Assembly (NCBI GenBank): GCA_022497145.1
Contig: MU385928.1
Location: 101,902-165,901, forward strand
Length of the DNA: 64,000 nt
DNA from: Rostrohypoxylon terebratum
Lineage: Eukaryota > Ascomycota > Sordariomycetes > Xylariales > Hypoxylaceae
Reading direction: 5' to 3'
The notes under the pieces are model-generated. The model was not told the origin of the DNA and searched no databases. It saw only the letters and a list, made by a program, of their open reading frames with translations. Position 1 is the first letter of the stretch, and each line of letters begins with the position of its first letter. Made by a program: the position numbers and the translations under genes. Below, in pieces: positions 1-12,142 of the stretch.

Positions 1-35
1 GTCAACTTTGGCGTCGACGTTTTCCGATCGGCGGC

Positions 36-607
36 CTACACGCCGATCTGGGACATGTTAGGGCCGCGAACGGAACCGCCGTTACGCCGGAGTTCCCTCA
101 ACATGAAGAAGAGGGTCGCGCCGAACGAGGCAAAGAGAAACCACAAGAACACCGTGCTAGCCTGAATCTCGCGGCAACGCTTCTCGTCATTGCTGGAGCC
201 GAAGGCGATGTAGTCGCTGGGTTTGTTTACCTTGAAGATGGACCATCATGTTAGAAAGCGCACCATTTTTGGCTGATTGGAAAGGGGCCGCCCAGACAAC
301 TCACGAGATGGGAACAATTCACAGCCTTTAGCTTGGCGGAGAGAACGATGGCAGCGATGAATGTGAATAAGGTAGCGGCGCTGTCAAGACCGAGCGCGGC
401 GACGGGTATGGAGACGACGGGGAGGAAGTGCGAGACCAGACCGTAGAGGACGGCAAGCCACGACAAAGCGCAAACGAACATGATGAAATTAACAGCGGAC
501 TCAGAACCGCTGATGTTGCTTGCGATGACATTGCCGATGAGCGCCGTGGTAAGGAGGACGAGGATGAATTGCAGTATGCGCAGGATGGACTTGATCATGG
601 TGTCCAT
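36..607 (-). CDS. MARVEL-domain four-helix membrane protein
   Basis: Two exons, 607-305 and 230-36, joined across a 74-nt intron with a GTGAGT donor and a CAAG acceptor in phase 0, give about 165 residues. Hydrophobic segments lie near residues 8-28, 38-60, 68-90 and, in exon 2, around 124-144 (STVFLWFLFASFGATLFF), a four-helix MARVEL-like layout. The stretch AVNCSHL then FGSSNDEKRCREIQAS, running across the splice, is typical of fungal MARVEL proteins, where conserved cysteines sit in the loop before the last helix. Family members sit in the plasma membrane, and some (Nce102-type) organise eisosome domains; the role here is inferred only. The tail is short and basic. The start is the first ATG of the open frame. 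The gene ends 36 bases from the window edge and appears complete. Confidence 0.82.
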
Positions 608-819
608 GGTGATGATGTCTGGCTTTGTAACAGTCTAGGTACACTCTGGATTGTTTCGTATGTTGAAGTCGCAAGGGTGTCTTCGACAAGAGAATCTGTG
701 AACGTCGACGACACAAAGACCGGGGTTAAGCAGATGGTGGAGGTAGATAGGTACGTAGCTAGATGGTCGAGTCGCCGAAGAAGATAAGGTAAGGCAAGAC
801 ACGAAGATCTAGACAATGT

Positions 820-850
820 TTAGGTTAAGTTAGGTTAGGCTAGGTTAGGC
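820..850 (+). repeat. degenerate TTAGG tandem run
   Basis: Several copies of TTAGG or CTAGG with one-base variations occur just upstream of the minus-strand MARVEL gene. It resembles, but is not, the fungal telomere unit TTAGGG. It is far too short and irregular to be a telomere. Confidence 0.6.
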
Positions 851-1008
851 TTTTCTTTGTTTGGTCGAATAATAATGGGATAGACGATCGTGTAAGTGAG
901 GAATGATGGAATTGGACTCGAGAGCGGAGTGGATGTAGCTGGGCTGACTGGTACTCGGTGCAATAGGTGCAAGCTATGGGGTGTCGATGTCGATCAGATG
1001 ATGCGCAT

Positions 1009-1047
1009 CGATATTTTTCGATGTTTTCGATGTTTTCGATGTTGTCG
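1009..1047 (+). repeat. tandem TCGATGTTTTC repeat
   Basis: About three and a half copies of an 11-bp unit (TCGATGTTTTC, with small variations at both ends) lie in the spacer upstream of the MARVEL gene. It is a simple minisatellite with no sign of function. Confidence 0.7.
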
Positions 1048-3157
1048 CTAGTATGTATGAATTGTGAATTAAGCAAAAGTCGATGCGTTGATACGTCGAT
1101 GATCTGTTGATCGGCAGTTGCGGAATATGGTACTTTCCCATATATTTGTAGTGTATACGCTTGTCCTCTCGTTCTAGAAGTAATAGTGACGTACCAGATT
1201 AGTACCTAGTCTAAACCGAAGAGACGGATGAAAGCTTAAAAAAGTTTTAAGTGTTTTAAACAATTCGGATAGTTATATCGATGTTGTGCTGTGCATGTGG
1301 GCATTTAATAGAATTCATCACTCGTTACTGTGCAGCAGGTATGTATTTATTATTTATTTCTCATCCTCTATATCCATGGATGATATGATTCGAATCCGGC
1401 TTTTTTCCATGTCACCAATATAATTCCCCCCATCTTCCTTTGAGTTCCGAACTCAAGTCTCAGGTACCTACGACGCCTACGTACTACATAGTAGTATAGT
1501 ACATACAATAAAGAAATTCCTGTACGAAGTACTGTGATAGTCGTACTATCCAGGGAACCTCCCTCAATGGTTGACCCGGCAGTCTGCCCACAGCCAATCA
1601 CGTCATATTGAGGGTCTCCACTATTACCTGCATGCTCCGAAAAAAAAAACTTCCAAACACAAGGTTTATTACAAGATCTCGAGTCGCAGATGATTGGCTT
1701 ATAGCTCCCACCAAACTCCCCCACGTTTCGTCGCTTGCCCCAGCAACCGCCATCTTTGGAACCATTCAAAGTCCCTGCAGCTTTCATCCTCCCAGCTATG
1801 CGATATGCATATTACATGCTACCTAATAGTAGGTCCTAGGTCCTACCTACCTAGTAACCAGTTGATTCTACGAGCGTTTAAGAGCTTGCGACGCGACGCG
1901 CTTGTCGCATAAAATTAGCCCCTCGCTGCGTCGGTTATCTATATGATGGCGGTTAACTTTCTCAGGTAGTTTATTATATACATACCTAGCTATCAAAAGA
2001 TCCGCTCCTTGAGATTGTATCCTCTATCTCATTTACCAAATGGCGCTTTGCTACATGGATAACTGTGGTGATTCTAGGGTTGATATCCAAATAGCATTGC
2101 TAGTTAGTAGTAACAACTTGGAAGGTTCCATCTGGTGGATGTCATCACCCGATACCTAAGACCTAGGACCTAGGTATTGATATCATTGATATCTGCGGTA
2201 ATGGGCAAGCAAGACTACCGAGTCCGACATACTGTTCAAGGGCCTAGACGCCAAAACCGAAGTCCTACAGGACTTAGTGTACTTCTTCGTCCTATCTTGT
2301 TATGCACTTGGACAGACTGACAGACAGAGACAGGAATATCAATCTTATTACAAATTATTGGAGGCTGATCGCCCGACCTTCCTTGCATCTGGTTAAGTAG
2401 TAATATCATAAATCAAAATATAAGTACGCAAATCACGAACCGTCGTAGATACTACATAATAGTAGACACAGTTCTCTATTGCAGGCAGGCTGTTTTCAAT
2501 TACAATTACCCCAATCATCGCTTACTCATCCTGGTTTAATTGACTTAATGTTATGTGATCCGTGCTCTCTCTACATAGTAGTAGTACATAGTATGTACAG
2601 AAGGTACGAAGCACGCAGTATTTTTTTTTTTTTTCAACTTTTTAACAGCATAGAAAATCCGGACCCACGGGTAACTTTAAATGTTCCGGTACGTAACTGA
2701 CGTAAGCGAAGTGCCTTGAGATCGGCACACACCTGGCAGTTGCATCACTGTGCATGTACTATGTACATAGAGTTCTTTAATTTTTTTTCCTGTCGGTGCT
2801 GTCGGCGTTTCTGAGCTCATTGTCGTGTCATCACCACCACCTGTTCTTCAGGACAATAGCTTAGTATACTTTTCGTTCCTACAACCCAATTGAGGAGAGA
2901 CGGCAATCGGAGAAAAGAGTACCCTTCTCTAATATTGGGATCCAATCGGCTAGTTCAGGTTGCGCATTGCGTGTTGTACGTACAGTTCCTGGCGGCGGAA
3001 CCGGATATAGGATATAGGCCTTCCTGACTCTCCGAAGCTTCTCGACCGAAATCCGCCGGGTCTGTCAGCAACGTTTATCATTGCTTTCGACTCACCTACA
3101 GCGCTCGCTCAACTCGACGCTAACCACGCATCGAGTTCATTCCTCGAAGAGGAGATA

Positions 3158-4065
3158 ATGTCACAGATTTTTTCCTCGATAGTCCAACCCATCTTTGGTT
3201 CAACAGGGTCAAGTGTGTTGCGACAGGTTGTACCGAACGTGGAGAGAGCAGCATGGAGGCGCACTTTCGTCTCAAAGCTGCAACAACCTAGGTTCTTTTC
3301 AGCTTCGAAGATTATTACATACACAGCGCCCCGTCCAACAATAGGCATTACATTATCCAAGTTTCACAGGCCTTCCTTACGTCCAACCCGACGACCATTT
3401 CACAGAACCTCCCGACTACGAGATGCGAAGTCCTCCCCGAAGAACCCAGCCGCTGAAGAGCCAACGGGAATTACGGCGAGATTCAAGAAGTTGTCCAGAG
3501 AATACGGCTGGGCAGCATTGGGTGTCTATCTGGGTTTAACCGTTCTAGACTTCCCATTTTGCTTCTTACTGGTTCGGTCCGTGGGGACAGAGAGGATAGG
3601 TCCGTGCCGGTGAGAAACTACATGGATAAAGATTATTGACAGGGTGTAGGTGAAATTGAGCATTACGTTGTCTCGAATATCTCCAAATTAATACCGAAAT
3701 CCGTCCGGAATTGGTGGAATGAGTATAGAGAGGCCTTGAGAAATGCCAAAAAGGAACGACAAGGCAACGCGGAGACTAGTGAACATGAAGAAGCGGCTGA
3801 TTGGGGTGTAGAGGAAGCCGAGAAAAGGAATAAGGCCGAAGCCAGTAAGTTTTCATGAAATATCGTTGACATTGATAATCAGGATATGAAGGTACTTATA
3901 CTCATACAACTACTAGGTCTGGGAACACAGTTGGCGCTCGCCTACGCCATTCATAAAAGCTTCATATTTCTCCGAGTCCCATTAACTGCCGCGATTACCC
4001 CCAAGGTAGTCAAAGTTCTTAGATCGTGGGGCTGGAAGATTGGAAAGCGATCAAGCAAGCGGTGA
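3158..4065 (+). CDS. mitochondrial FAM210/DUF1279 family protein
   Basis: Three exons, 3158-3599, 3650-3844 and 3917-4065, give about 261 residues. The first ~100 residues are rich in Arg and Ser and poor in acidic residues, as expected of a mitochondrial presequence. The DUF1279 core follows: KLSREYGWAALGVYLGLTVL with a first membrane helix, then GTERIG, a charged spacer, and a C-terminal block LGTQLALAYAIHKSFIF, RVPLTAAITPKVVK and RSWGWKIGKR. This matches the two-helix layout of the family, whose members are inner-membrane proteins of poorly known function. Intron 1 uses the weak donor GTCCGT. The stronger GTGAGA ten bases later leads to stop codons with every nearby acceptor, so the weak site was chosen. 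Intron 2 has GTAAGT and CTACTAG. Confidence 0.8.
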
Positions 4066-6326
4066 TGGGGAGACACCCCTTCAAAACCGCATGAGATGAC
4101 TTCGGTCGAGTTCTCACGAACCCGTCTCCGTCTCAAGCTGGGGGTGTCCTTGCATACTAAGGATAGCGCTCAAGTAAAGGCTTTGTATATTAGGTCAAGA
4201 GGATGTACGATCGGCATGAGACCATTAGACTCACTCCACATAGAACATTGTCATTGATAGCAATGATTAACATTTAGAACCTATTCTAGAAAATTTTCGC
4301 GACAAGAATCAAAGCATTACCCCAAGACGCAGTCATGGTCGATACTACGAGGACAGTCAATTTAGACAAGAGGAACGCCAGCGTGTCCTTAATAGCTTTT
4401 CTCTCTGATCTCACGAGCGATGGCTCTCATGCAATAAAACGACGTGGGATATCCTCCGAGAAGATTTATACAAAATAATATTTTATATAGCATAATATGT
4501 CGGGCAACCGGACAGCAGATAATGGTAAAGTTGTGATCTCTCCCGGAATTTTAATTGACTCGATATTCAGTTATCCTTGCTACATCGGACTGGGTAGATA
4601 TCGACGATGATACTTTCCATATATCGATATCTTCTGGATGCTATTCTTTAGGGATATAGTATGCCATAAACATAACATCTCATGAGAGTCGGCGGTTGAG
4701 CTGAAACGCCCTAGATCCCGTTAGCTGACTATCGCATGGCTCCAGCGGCCTTCCATCCGGCCATGGCATGCACAACACTGCATACCTAATAGGGGATTAC
4801 GATTAGACGGAATGGTATAAAGTTTGACGGGCCAGCTTTAGCCTTTAGTACACTGCGTGGCCACATTCATCACCCACTTTCTTATCACCCATTCCCCATA
4901 GCACACACACCATGGCTTCGCCGAAATGGTGTACATCTCGCTATCTTCGACTCTGGTTACCCGCTAGGATTGAAGGATACCAGCATTGTGATTTTCATCT
5001 CGCTGTAAGTGAATTCATCATGGACAAGCAATGTCACTTTTCCGTTTGGCCGCCCCTGGCTAGATGGGAAACTAGCAACATGTCAACCAACTATTATTCA
5101 CTAGCATCCAAGTTATCATATCTAAATGAAATATTTTGCGGGATACAGACAGAAAGATCCACACCAAGTCGCAGAAATTGAAGGAGACTCCAGCGTAAAC
5201 CTAGGACTTAGGAACTCAGGTAGTCTTCTCTAGTAAGTAGTTAGGTTAGGACATTATTAGCCCCGGGCCTCTTTGAGCTCCCGACCCCGAATTCTAGTCG
5301 TTCAGCTGATCAGGTGGCTAAATCTCCTATGGCGGACATCCATGTACCACCACGAAACTAGAAATGAACTTGCCGGTCTGGAACTGAATCGCCTAGTCCA
5401 GAATACGCCAAACATCATGAGTCTAGATATAGGGACCAACGCCAAGGACTGGCACGTTGCGATAAGGGTCATGAACATGTCTTTCGATGGCAAGCATGAA
5501 GCACGACCCAGGGGAATGGAACATACCTAGATGATAGGGTACTGGGAGACATCGAAAAAGGTGAGCGTCTTTAGAGAGTGCTCCTAAGGTCTGAAAAGTA
5601 TGGATGCGTAGGACCTATCTGCCCATTCATCGGAGGCCGGGGATTCTTACTACCCAATTATCCATGTCTCAAATTTGCTTAATCAATCTAGGAATATGAA
5701 TTTGTAACCCAAATTTTCTCTAGTTGGAAATGTCGCGAACGGAAATAGAAATGTGGAATGTCGAGTGCGAATAAGACTAAAAGACAGGACAAAGTTCAAC
5801 TAAATAATAAGACTACTTAGATCCTAGGTCCCAAGTAAAAAGATCCGTAAATGGGTCTTTCCTCTTCCCCTGTTTTTCGTTTGAATTGAGGCTAAAAAGA
5901 GGGTGTTGTGTTCCTTCCTTCCATTCTTTAAGTCGTCTTCGCACGCGTAGGCCGAACTTCAGAGTGGCTCTGTACCGTGTTCGTAACTAACTTGTGTGAA
6001 TTAGTATAGATTAAACCTCAAAACTAAATTAGGTTTCGAACTATACTTTCGCTATAATTTTGTTTATCATACCTACAAACAGGTACCTGTAATGAAGAAT
6101 TCCAAGTTATATATAAGTCCCGGAAATCCCCCCGCAACAAAACATATATATTATAAGTACAATACCAAACGACACAAGCCAACTTATAACCCCATATCAT
6201 TCTTTACTCGTCATTCCCTAAATACCTAAGGCTTAAGCAGCCAGCTATTAAGCAACATATACATTTACGTACAACCAGTCCTGAAAGTTTCCCCGAGTCA
6301 TCACTACCTACATTTCATCGTCAACT
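4066..6326. other. gene-free spacer with a doubtful short ORF
   Basis: No recognisable gene. An 89-codon ATG frame at 4912-5181 has a good start context (CACACCATGGCT) and a TATA-like GGTATAAAG about 100 bases upstream, but its protein has no family features and the frame contains a GTAAGT, so it may be a relic or part of a spliced gene. A second open frame at 5273-5530 does not look like protein. CCTAGG-type words occur near 5200, and several AT-rich stretches precede the small gene at 6327. Confidence 0.5.
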
Positions 6327-6797
6327 ATGTATTGCGTTCCAAGACAAGAGATGGCGTGTCCTACAGGACCAACCACCGTGGACGCCTCCAAACATGTCAC
6401 CAGCAGTATGAAACACGCCAATGGCGAGCCCAGCGTTACAGATCAACAATCGATATCGACACAGTCAATCAGTCCTTCACAACAAAGTTCTCCGCAGCAA
6501 AATGTCCCTCGGAAAAACGACACTGTCAAGATTCTCAGAGTAGCAGAAATACTAGATGCCGCGAGGGAAGGCTCTGATCTTAGCCAACCGCTCAAGGAAG
6601 CGTTGGAACAGGCCCTATGCGATGTTTGGGCTAGGATAATAGCCGACCCAGAGACCTACGTCATGACGAGGGATGAGTTTGCGATATTCAACTTCTTTCA
6701 ACACTTGCAACTAGATGACGACGCAAGGGAGATCGGAAGAATCGCAAGGAAGAACTATTGGGACCACTCATGGGGGTCGCGAAGAAAGAGCCATTGA
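6327..6797 (+). CDS. small hypothetical protein, possibly conserved in ascomycetes
   Basis: A single open frame of 156 residues. Residues 1-65 are low-complexity and rich in Ser, Thr and Gln, and probably disordered. Residues 66-150 look folded and helical: VKILRVAEILDAAREG, LKEALEQALCDVWARI, then YVMTRDEFAIFNFF and DDDAREIGRIARKNYWDH. The alternation of charged and hydrophobic residues and the rich Trp/Phe/Tyr content argue for a real protein. No catalytic motif or membrane segment is seen and I cannot name a function. A second ATG eight codons in (MACPTG) is an equally possible start. The DNA shows normal coding composition against an AT-richer surround. Confidence 0.62.
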   Translation: MYCVPRQEMACPTGPTTVDASKHVTSSMKHANGEPSVTDQQSISTQSISPSQQSSPQQNVPRKNDTVKILRVAEILDAAREGSDLSQPLKEALEQALCDVWARIIADPETYVMTRDEFAIFNFFQHLQLDDDAREIGRIARKNYWDHSWGSRRKSH

Positions 6798-7523
6798 TCC
6801 TGGCATCATTTTTGTTGTCTGACAAGTTTCGATAACAGCATCATCATCATTTTTGGGGGAGCAATGCGGAGAAAATAGACATCCAATATTAGCGATACCC
6901 AGGACCCAGGTCCCCAGTTTGCCTAGTACCTACTTCGGCGGACTCAATCATAAAACGGAGAGGGCGAAGCGTCGATTTACATGTTACGATAAATAATAAT
7001 AATAATACCTACCTAGTAGGCAGCCAAATAGCCAAGAAATGAGAATATGAGAATATTATAGCGATCAAGCAACATTCGAATTAACATGGAGGATTTGGAA
7101 CAAGGTTAACCTAAAAGGGCTTTGTGCCAGTTGAGTTACCCCTTGATCCGTTTCTCCGCCAAGGCCCAACACCTGGCACCTTCCACCGTCCGAAGCCCCT
7201 AAAGGCTAACGTTATCTGCCATTAGAGGAAAAGTTTAAACCTTCCAAGGGTACTAGGTAAGAGTCTGAAACTCCCAACTTTCAAATCCAACTATTAAACC
7301 TCATCAGCATTTTCAACCTTTTCAACATACAATGAAGAATTGGCGATGTAAGGCCGATTTCTTCAATTACCGTCGTTCACTTGAGGCACATCAACCCACC
7401 CGCCTGATCAAATAAATACCATGTCATCAATTAAATCCCATCTTCTTTGCGCATGATTTAAACTACATGCTTACTTGCCACTTGCCTAGTCACTCACTCA
7501 ATTAATTATTCATACACATCAAT
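6798..7523. other. intergenic spacer
   Basis: The 3' flank of the small hypothetical gene and the promoter of the PNGase A-like gene. It contains an AATAATAATAATAA run near 6991 and CCTAGTAGG words near 7012. No coding frame. Confidence 0.6.
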
Positions 7524-9863
7524 ATGACTACCGGGATTTTAGAGAAACCCCCCAAAAAAGCAGCCGGTCTCGTAATTCGAAACCATGGTCGGCTGAGTTG
7601 GTACGAAAAACGAATGATTGCTGGCGGAGTCGATAGTGAAAATCGATCAAAGTCTAAGTTGATATTGGCTCTGCTTGGCCTGCTATCATTAGTATGGTGG
7701 GCAAGAATATATCCGGGGGTTTCCCTCTTGACTCCTTCAGCAATAAACCCAACTCATCGATCCGGAATTGAATCGCTTGCAAGTCCATCAAATGCACCCC
7801 CAGTGCCGCAAGTCCTCGAGTGTTTTCAGGTCTCTCAACCAGTGTTGAGCTTCAATAGCCCGAATTCAAAATCGACAGTAACTAATGGGCAAAGAGTCGC
7901 AAGGGAAGATGCCAACAATCAAACTTGTTCAGTTTTATTGATGAATCACGTCTTTGGATTTAGTTATGGCAAGCCTTTTGTCGGTATGCTCACAAGTTAT
8001 TCATAAATTTAGGCTCGTATCCGTGAAGCAATAATATCTGACAATTGATAGGCGCTTATACGCCCCCAGCCTGTCCTTTTGACAGAGTCATCCTGAACTT
8101 CACTGTAGTTTCGCAAGGTCGCCAATTTGACCGCCTCGCCCTGATGTATTTCGGCGATACTGAGGTATGGAGAACGTCAACTGCCGAGCCAACTCAGCCT
8201 CCTGGAATTCATTGGACTTTCTTGAAGGATATGACCGAATATTTATACTTTTGGAAATCCCCACAGAAGTTGATCTTCGATCTAGGGAACTTAGTCGACG
8301 ACAGATACACAGGATCGTTCAATGCTACTTTAACTGCCACTTTCTTCTTGGTCAATATCACAACTGATAAACCTTCTCCGGCCGACGTGATCGTCCCTGT
8401 ATCTGCAAGAAAGGGGGCAGAAAATGGAGCAAGCCACTTTACACTACCAGCTGAGAACGCCACCAATACGATAACCTTCCCCCGAAATGTCAACAGAGCT
8501 ATCTTTTCCATTTCTGCCAATGGCCAGGCTTCAGAGGAATTCTGGTGGGGTAATGCTCTTCAAAGCGATGTCAACACGTTTAGCCAAACCACGGGAGAAC
8601 TGCTCGGTCTATCTCCCTTTCGCGAAATCCAATTGTTCATTGACGGCAATCTAGCAGGCGTTCAGTGGCCTTTTCCGGTGATATTCACTGGCGGGGTAGT
8701 ACCTAGGTAGGCAACCTTCTCTTCAGAATCTACCTACTAATACATCGCTCACCTAGTCGGGCAGTTTACATCGGCCAATTGTGGGTCTCCAGGCTTTCGA
8801 TCTAAGAGAGCACCAGATTGATATCACTCCCTTCCTGCCTCGATTGTGCGACGGGGCCGCGCACACGTTCACAATCAAAGTTGCTGGATTGGATGATCGG
8901 GGCCATGCCAGCATCGCGTTGACAGATACGGTCAATGACAGCTGGTATGTCACAGGTAAAATATTCCTATGGTTAGACGAAGAAGGCTCGGTTACCACCG
9001 GAGTCAGCCCGGTTGTCGAATACGATGAACCGACTATCACAATCTCCCATCGTGTCACACAGAACGCGACCGGTTTCAACGAGACTCTAGCCTTCGAAAC
9101 ATTCGTCGAGAGAGCGATGACTATTAGATCGAGTATTAGTTCAAAGGGCTACACTGGAGAAAGCACTTGGTCTCAACACCTTTCGTATTCAAACCAAGCA
9201 GTGGTGACGAATTTCGGATTGACCGAAATTAATAACTTCACCATTAATGGAATCGATTATTCAACGGGGTCTACCATCCCATATAAGAATATTTATACAT
9301 ACCCTCTATACTGCAATCAAACGGTCTCCACATCGTCGCAAGGTAACTTGACAATAAGTGCGCATTTGATACAAGGACTCCAGCTTCAAGTTGAAGGCAG
9401 CCCCGTCTTCCCAACCGGCCTAGAGGCGTTCGAAGACATCTCTGCTACCGGCAAGGTCCCATATACTGTGTCGCATTTGGACACCTACTGCGACGGCACG
9501 GCTTTTTTCACCCAAACGGGTAATCGTAAAAGCAGCTCCGGCTATGGTACGACCAAACAAGTTTTTCGCTTCGGTGGTTCTGATGGGAATGTCACTCTCG
9601 ATACCGAAGGTGACGGCGACGAGCTCTATTTCCGAAACGTGACCGCAGTGAATGGCACTATATTATCCGATTCTGAGAGGATAAGGGGCATCGAAGTACA
9701 TGGCTTCCACCGAGCAGCACAACGCCAAAATCCCCCGGAGGCATCGTTAACACTGCTTGCTTATTCCTCCGACAATACCAATAGATTCAAATTACCCGCG
9801 AGAAAAGCCATTGGTGACAATGGGATGTACAAATCACCGGCAGTACAGGTTCAGATCCCCTGA
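7524..9863 (+). CDS. peptide N-glycosidase A-like (PNGase A) membrane-anchored protein
   Basis: Exons 7524-7983, 8052-8706 and 8765-9863 give about 737 residues. Intron 1 (GTATGC, ATAG) joins PFVG to AYTPPACPFDRV, and intron 2 (GTAGGC, GCAG) joins GGVVPS to LHRPIVGLQAFDLREH. A single hydrophobic segment at about residues 48-68 after a basic N-terminus suggests a type II signal anchor with a lumenal or extracellular catalytic part. Family landmarks include YTPPACPFDRVILNFT, a GDTEVWRTSTAEPT block, DITPFLPRLCDG and DSWYVTGKIFLW. Plant and fungal PNGase A enzymes release N-glycans from glycopeptides; this activity is inferred from family only. Several N-x-S/T sites are present, as expected of a secretory-pathway protein. 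The gene is intact and stands alone. Confidence 0.85.
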
Positions 9864-11313
9864 ATTTCTCGAGTATCTTGTTGGAGCTGTAAAGGTTACT
9901 ATGGGAGACACAATATTATTCTTATCAAATTACCAGCTTGCTCCCTCCTAAGGAGTGTCCAATCAATTGCAGTCCACCCTACTGGATTCTTTCGAGCCTG
10001 TTTGCCATAATTTTACGCCCGCAAGATTGTAAAAGTTTTCTAATCAGTTTGCTAAAGTCTTAGGGACAGCAGAGCAAATATCAGACCAGGTTTGCCCACT
10101 CTGACAAGCTATAAAAAAAAAAAAAAAAGCGGGGAGGGGGGGGGGGAATAACGGAGGTCCTGCATTCCCAATTCTGTTCCTGAGATCAGCAGCTCCATTA
10201 AAACGGCAGTCGCCGAGATCATTATATGGGGATGTGGTCCATTTCACGTGGCTGAGAACTAAGTGTCATTCGTTGCATGACTCGCTAGAAAGGGGCTATC
10301 AACCATAATGAACGCGGTAAGATTTTGGCTTGAACTAGGCAATGTAGCTAGTTATAGCTAGATATAGCTTCGGTGTGTCTGGTGGTCTTACAAGCGAGTT
10401 TCTGCTGGTCGTGCTGGACGTTCGAGAACTCTTCTAGTGTGAGAGATGCGAACATTTTCGCCATAAGCATATGATTCGTAGTTTGATGTACGTCACACAT
10501 GGAAAAGATAGTATCAAAGGCGATGGCTCTCGGCTATGATTGGGTTCCCAGGTGGAAAGGCAAAAAAAGAAAAGAAAAGAAAGAAAAAAAGCAGCTAGCT
10601 CAACGTTCAACCCTTTCACGCGGATCATACTGATTTTAGGAGATCAATCTGCATGTAGGTACTCCGTTTCCTACTGTGTAATGACTTCGGCTAGTGAAAC
10701 TTTTTGAGGGGGAAAGTATGGGATGATTAGGTGCCTAGTGTGGCTACTGTGGCAGCGGTTAGCTATCCATGGATGTCTATAACTCAAATTCGTCCCCTGT
10801 AAACCTTATAACCTTGGAAGACGAGACTTTGATAGGAAAAATAGGTGTTGAATTCGTTTACACGTCGATTTTCCATAGGACTTCGTTCCTAGGGAAGATT
10901 GATAGCTATTTGGTAGATATATTTTACTCTCGCATGTTAAGATACAGAGATTAAGACGGATGCCTTGTAGTGTCAACCCTGATTTACGAATTTGTTTTTT
11001 AAAGGATCACCAATAATACCTGGTAACAAATTTTTTCTAGATAATATTCAGATTTCTAGTATGTAGGACCTAGGTATCCTTCTCCATCATCTCCCACCAA
11101 CGTCGTGGCTATACCTTCTAGATCAAGACGTATGTAAAAGTGAAAACAAATAAATATATACAACGAGAAGATAGATTCCATAACACCGACCCTATCACAC
11201 AAGAAGCAAGAAGCTACCTATTTCCCATACCCAAACGCCACCCATATGCATGTCGTGAGTTTCCGACTTCTATGCCACATAGGAAACCAGGAGGGCGCAA
11301 TTAGAATAACTCA
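9864..11313. other. gene-free spacer
   Basis: The 3' flanks of two convergent genes (PNGase A-like plus, SGNH minus). It holds a poly-A/poly-G run at 10113-10146, a purine-rich run near 10560-10590 and a CCTAGG word near 11067. Open frames here are short and without coding character. Confidence 0.6.
10113..10146 (+). repeat. A16 run followed by G-rich run
   Basis: Sixteen A residues, then GCGGGGA and eleven G residues. It is a low-complexity tract that could be polymorphic or mis-assembled, and a long G run of this kind can form a quadruplex only with neighbouring G tracts. Confidence 0.8.
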
Positions 11314-12060
11314 TTACGCACCGTCGTCTGGTATCCCGTCAACCTTCTCAGCTGACTGTAAAAGATTCTGCTTGTCGGCTTCCTTGATACCTGCGTAGAA
11401 GATGTCGGCCATCTTCTTGTATCCTGCGTCGGTCGGGTGGGTGCCGTCCTTGTTTAAGTCAGATAACGTGGGTCCCGCGTCGCTCTGCATGTCGACCAAG
11501 ACAATTCGGTGCTTGGATGCTTGGAAGTCCGCTGCTACTGTCTTGAACTGGGCGTTGATCTGCTTGACGCGGGCATCCGTGTCTTTATTGCCATTCACTA
11601 TAAGGGTAGATAGAACGACAGTGGCTCGAGGAGAGTCTCTGTAGATGTCGTTGAGCATGTCCGCCATTCGCTTCCCGGCGTTAGCGACGTCCTTATTCTG
11701 GATGGCGTCGTTGGTCCCTAAGTTGATAAGGACAAGATTGGGCTTGTATTTAGGCACGGTAGCGTCTGCTTTGGCGCGGACTTGATCGATCCTGTAGCCT
11801 GGCCATCCCTCGGTGTCGTTGTCTTTCATGTCCCCACCAGGATGATCTCCAACCATGTTGACCTTGTTCCCGTTCGTCTCCAATTGGCTCCGGAGGTCGT
11901 CACGGTACCCATTCCCATCAGTAGACCGGAATCCGTAGGTGATAGAGGCACCGAGAGGCATAATCCGTAAGGGCATACCGTTTCCGAATCCCTTTGATCG
12001 GGAATGGTGGGTATCCCCTGATACTGTGTTGCCTCCATTGGAAGGATCACCTTTAGGCAA
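11314..12060 (-). CDS. SGNH/GDSL-type esterase
   Basis: An open frame of up to 249 codons with the SGNH blocks in order: block I LRIMPLGASITYG (nucleophile Ser), GYRDDL, EGWPGYRID (block II Gly), NLGTNDAIQ (block III Asn), and DGTHPTDAGY (block V Asp and His). It resembles fungal CE3-like SGNH hydrolases, which deacylate polysaccharides or other esters; the substrate here is unknown. The 5' end is unsettled. The frame opens without an ATG at 12060 and its first in-frame ATG is 11976, just before block I. A possible upstream exon starts at 12142 (MRLA, donor GTAGCA) and joins in frame at 12068 after a GCTAAC branch and CAG acceptor. None of these gives an obvious signal peptide, unusual for this normally secreted family. 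Confidence 0.75.
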   Translation of the reverse strand: MPKGDPSNGGNTVSGDTHHSRSKGFGNGMPLRIMPLGASITYGFRSTDGNGYRDDLRSQLETNGNKVNMVGDHPGGDMKDNDTEGWPGYRIDQVRAKADATVPKYKPNLVLINLGTNDAIQNKDVANAGKRMADMLNDIYRDSPRATVVLSTLIVNGNKDTDARVKQINAQFKTVAADFQASKHRIVLVDMQSDAGPTLSDLNKDGTHPTDAGYKKMADIFYAGIKEADKQNLLQSAEKVDGIPDDGA

Positions 12061-12142
12061 GCAGAGCCCTGAGTCTTGTTAGCTTATGAGTTAATGTGCA
12101 CGTGAGGAAAGGGGCTAACCATTTGCTACTTGCGAGGCGCAT

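Larger units (their letters stand above)
608..3157. other. gene-free spacer
   Basis: No convincing coding frame is seen. The upstream region of the MARVEL gene carries a degenerate TTAGG-type run and an 11-bp tandem repeat. The rest holds scattered palindromic words such as ACTACATAGTAGTA and TAGGTCCTAGGTCCTACC, plus T-runs near 2622 and 2780. The last 200 bases should hold the promoter of the FAM210-like gene. A GATTCGAATCC sequence near 1387 followed by a T-run resembles a tRNA B box, but no A box or cloverleaf fits it. Confidence 0.6.

Noticed and set aside
820..850. Possible internal telomere-like sequence
   Set aside because: The unit is TTAGG/CTAGG rather than TTAGGG, only a few irregular copies, next to an ordinary gene.
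1380..1410. tRNA B-box-like GATTCGAATCC followed by T-run
   Set aside because: No A box upstream at the right distance and the flanking bases do not form a T stem or acceptor stem.
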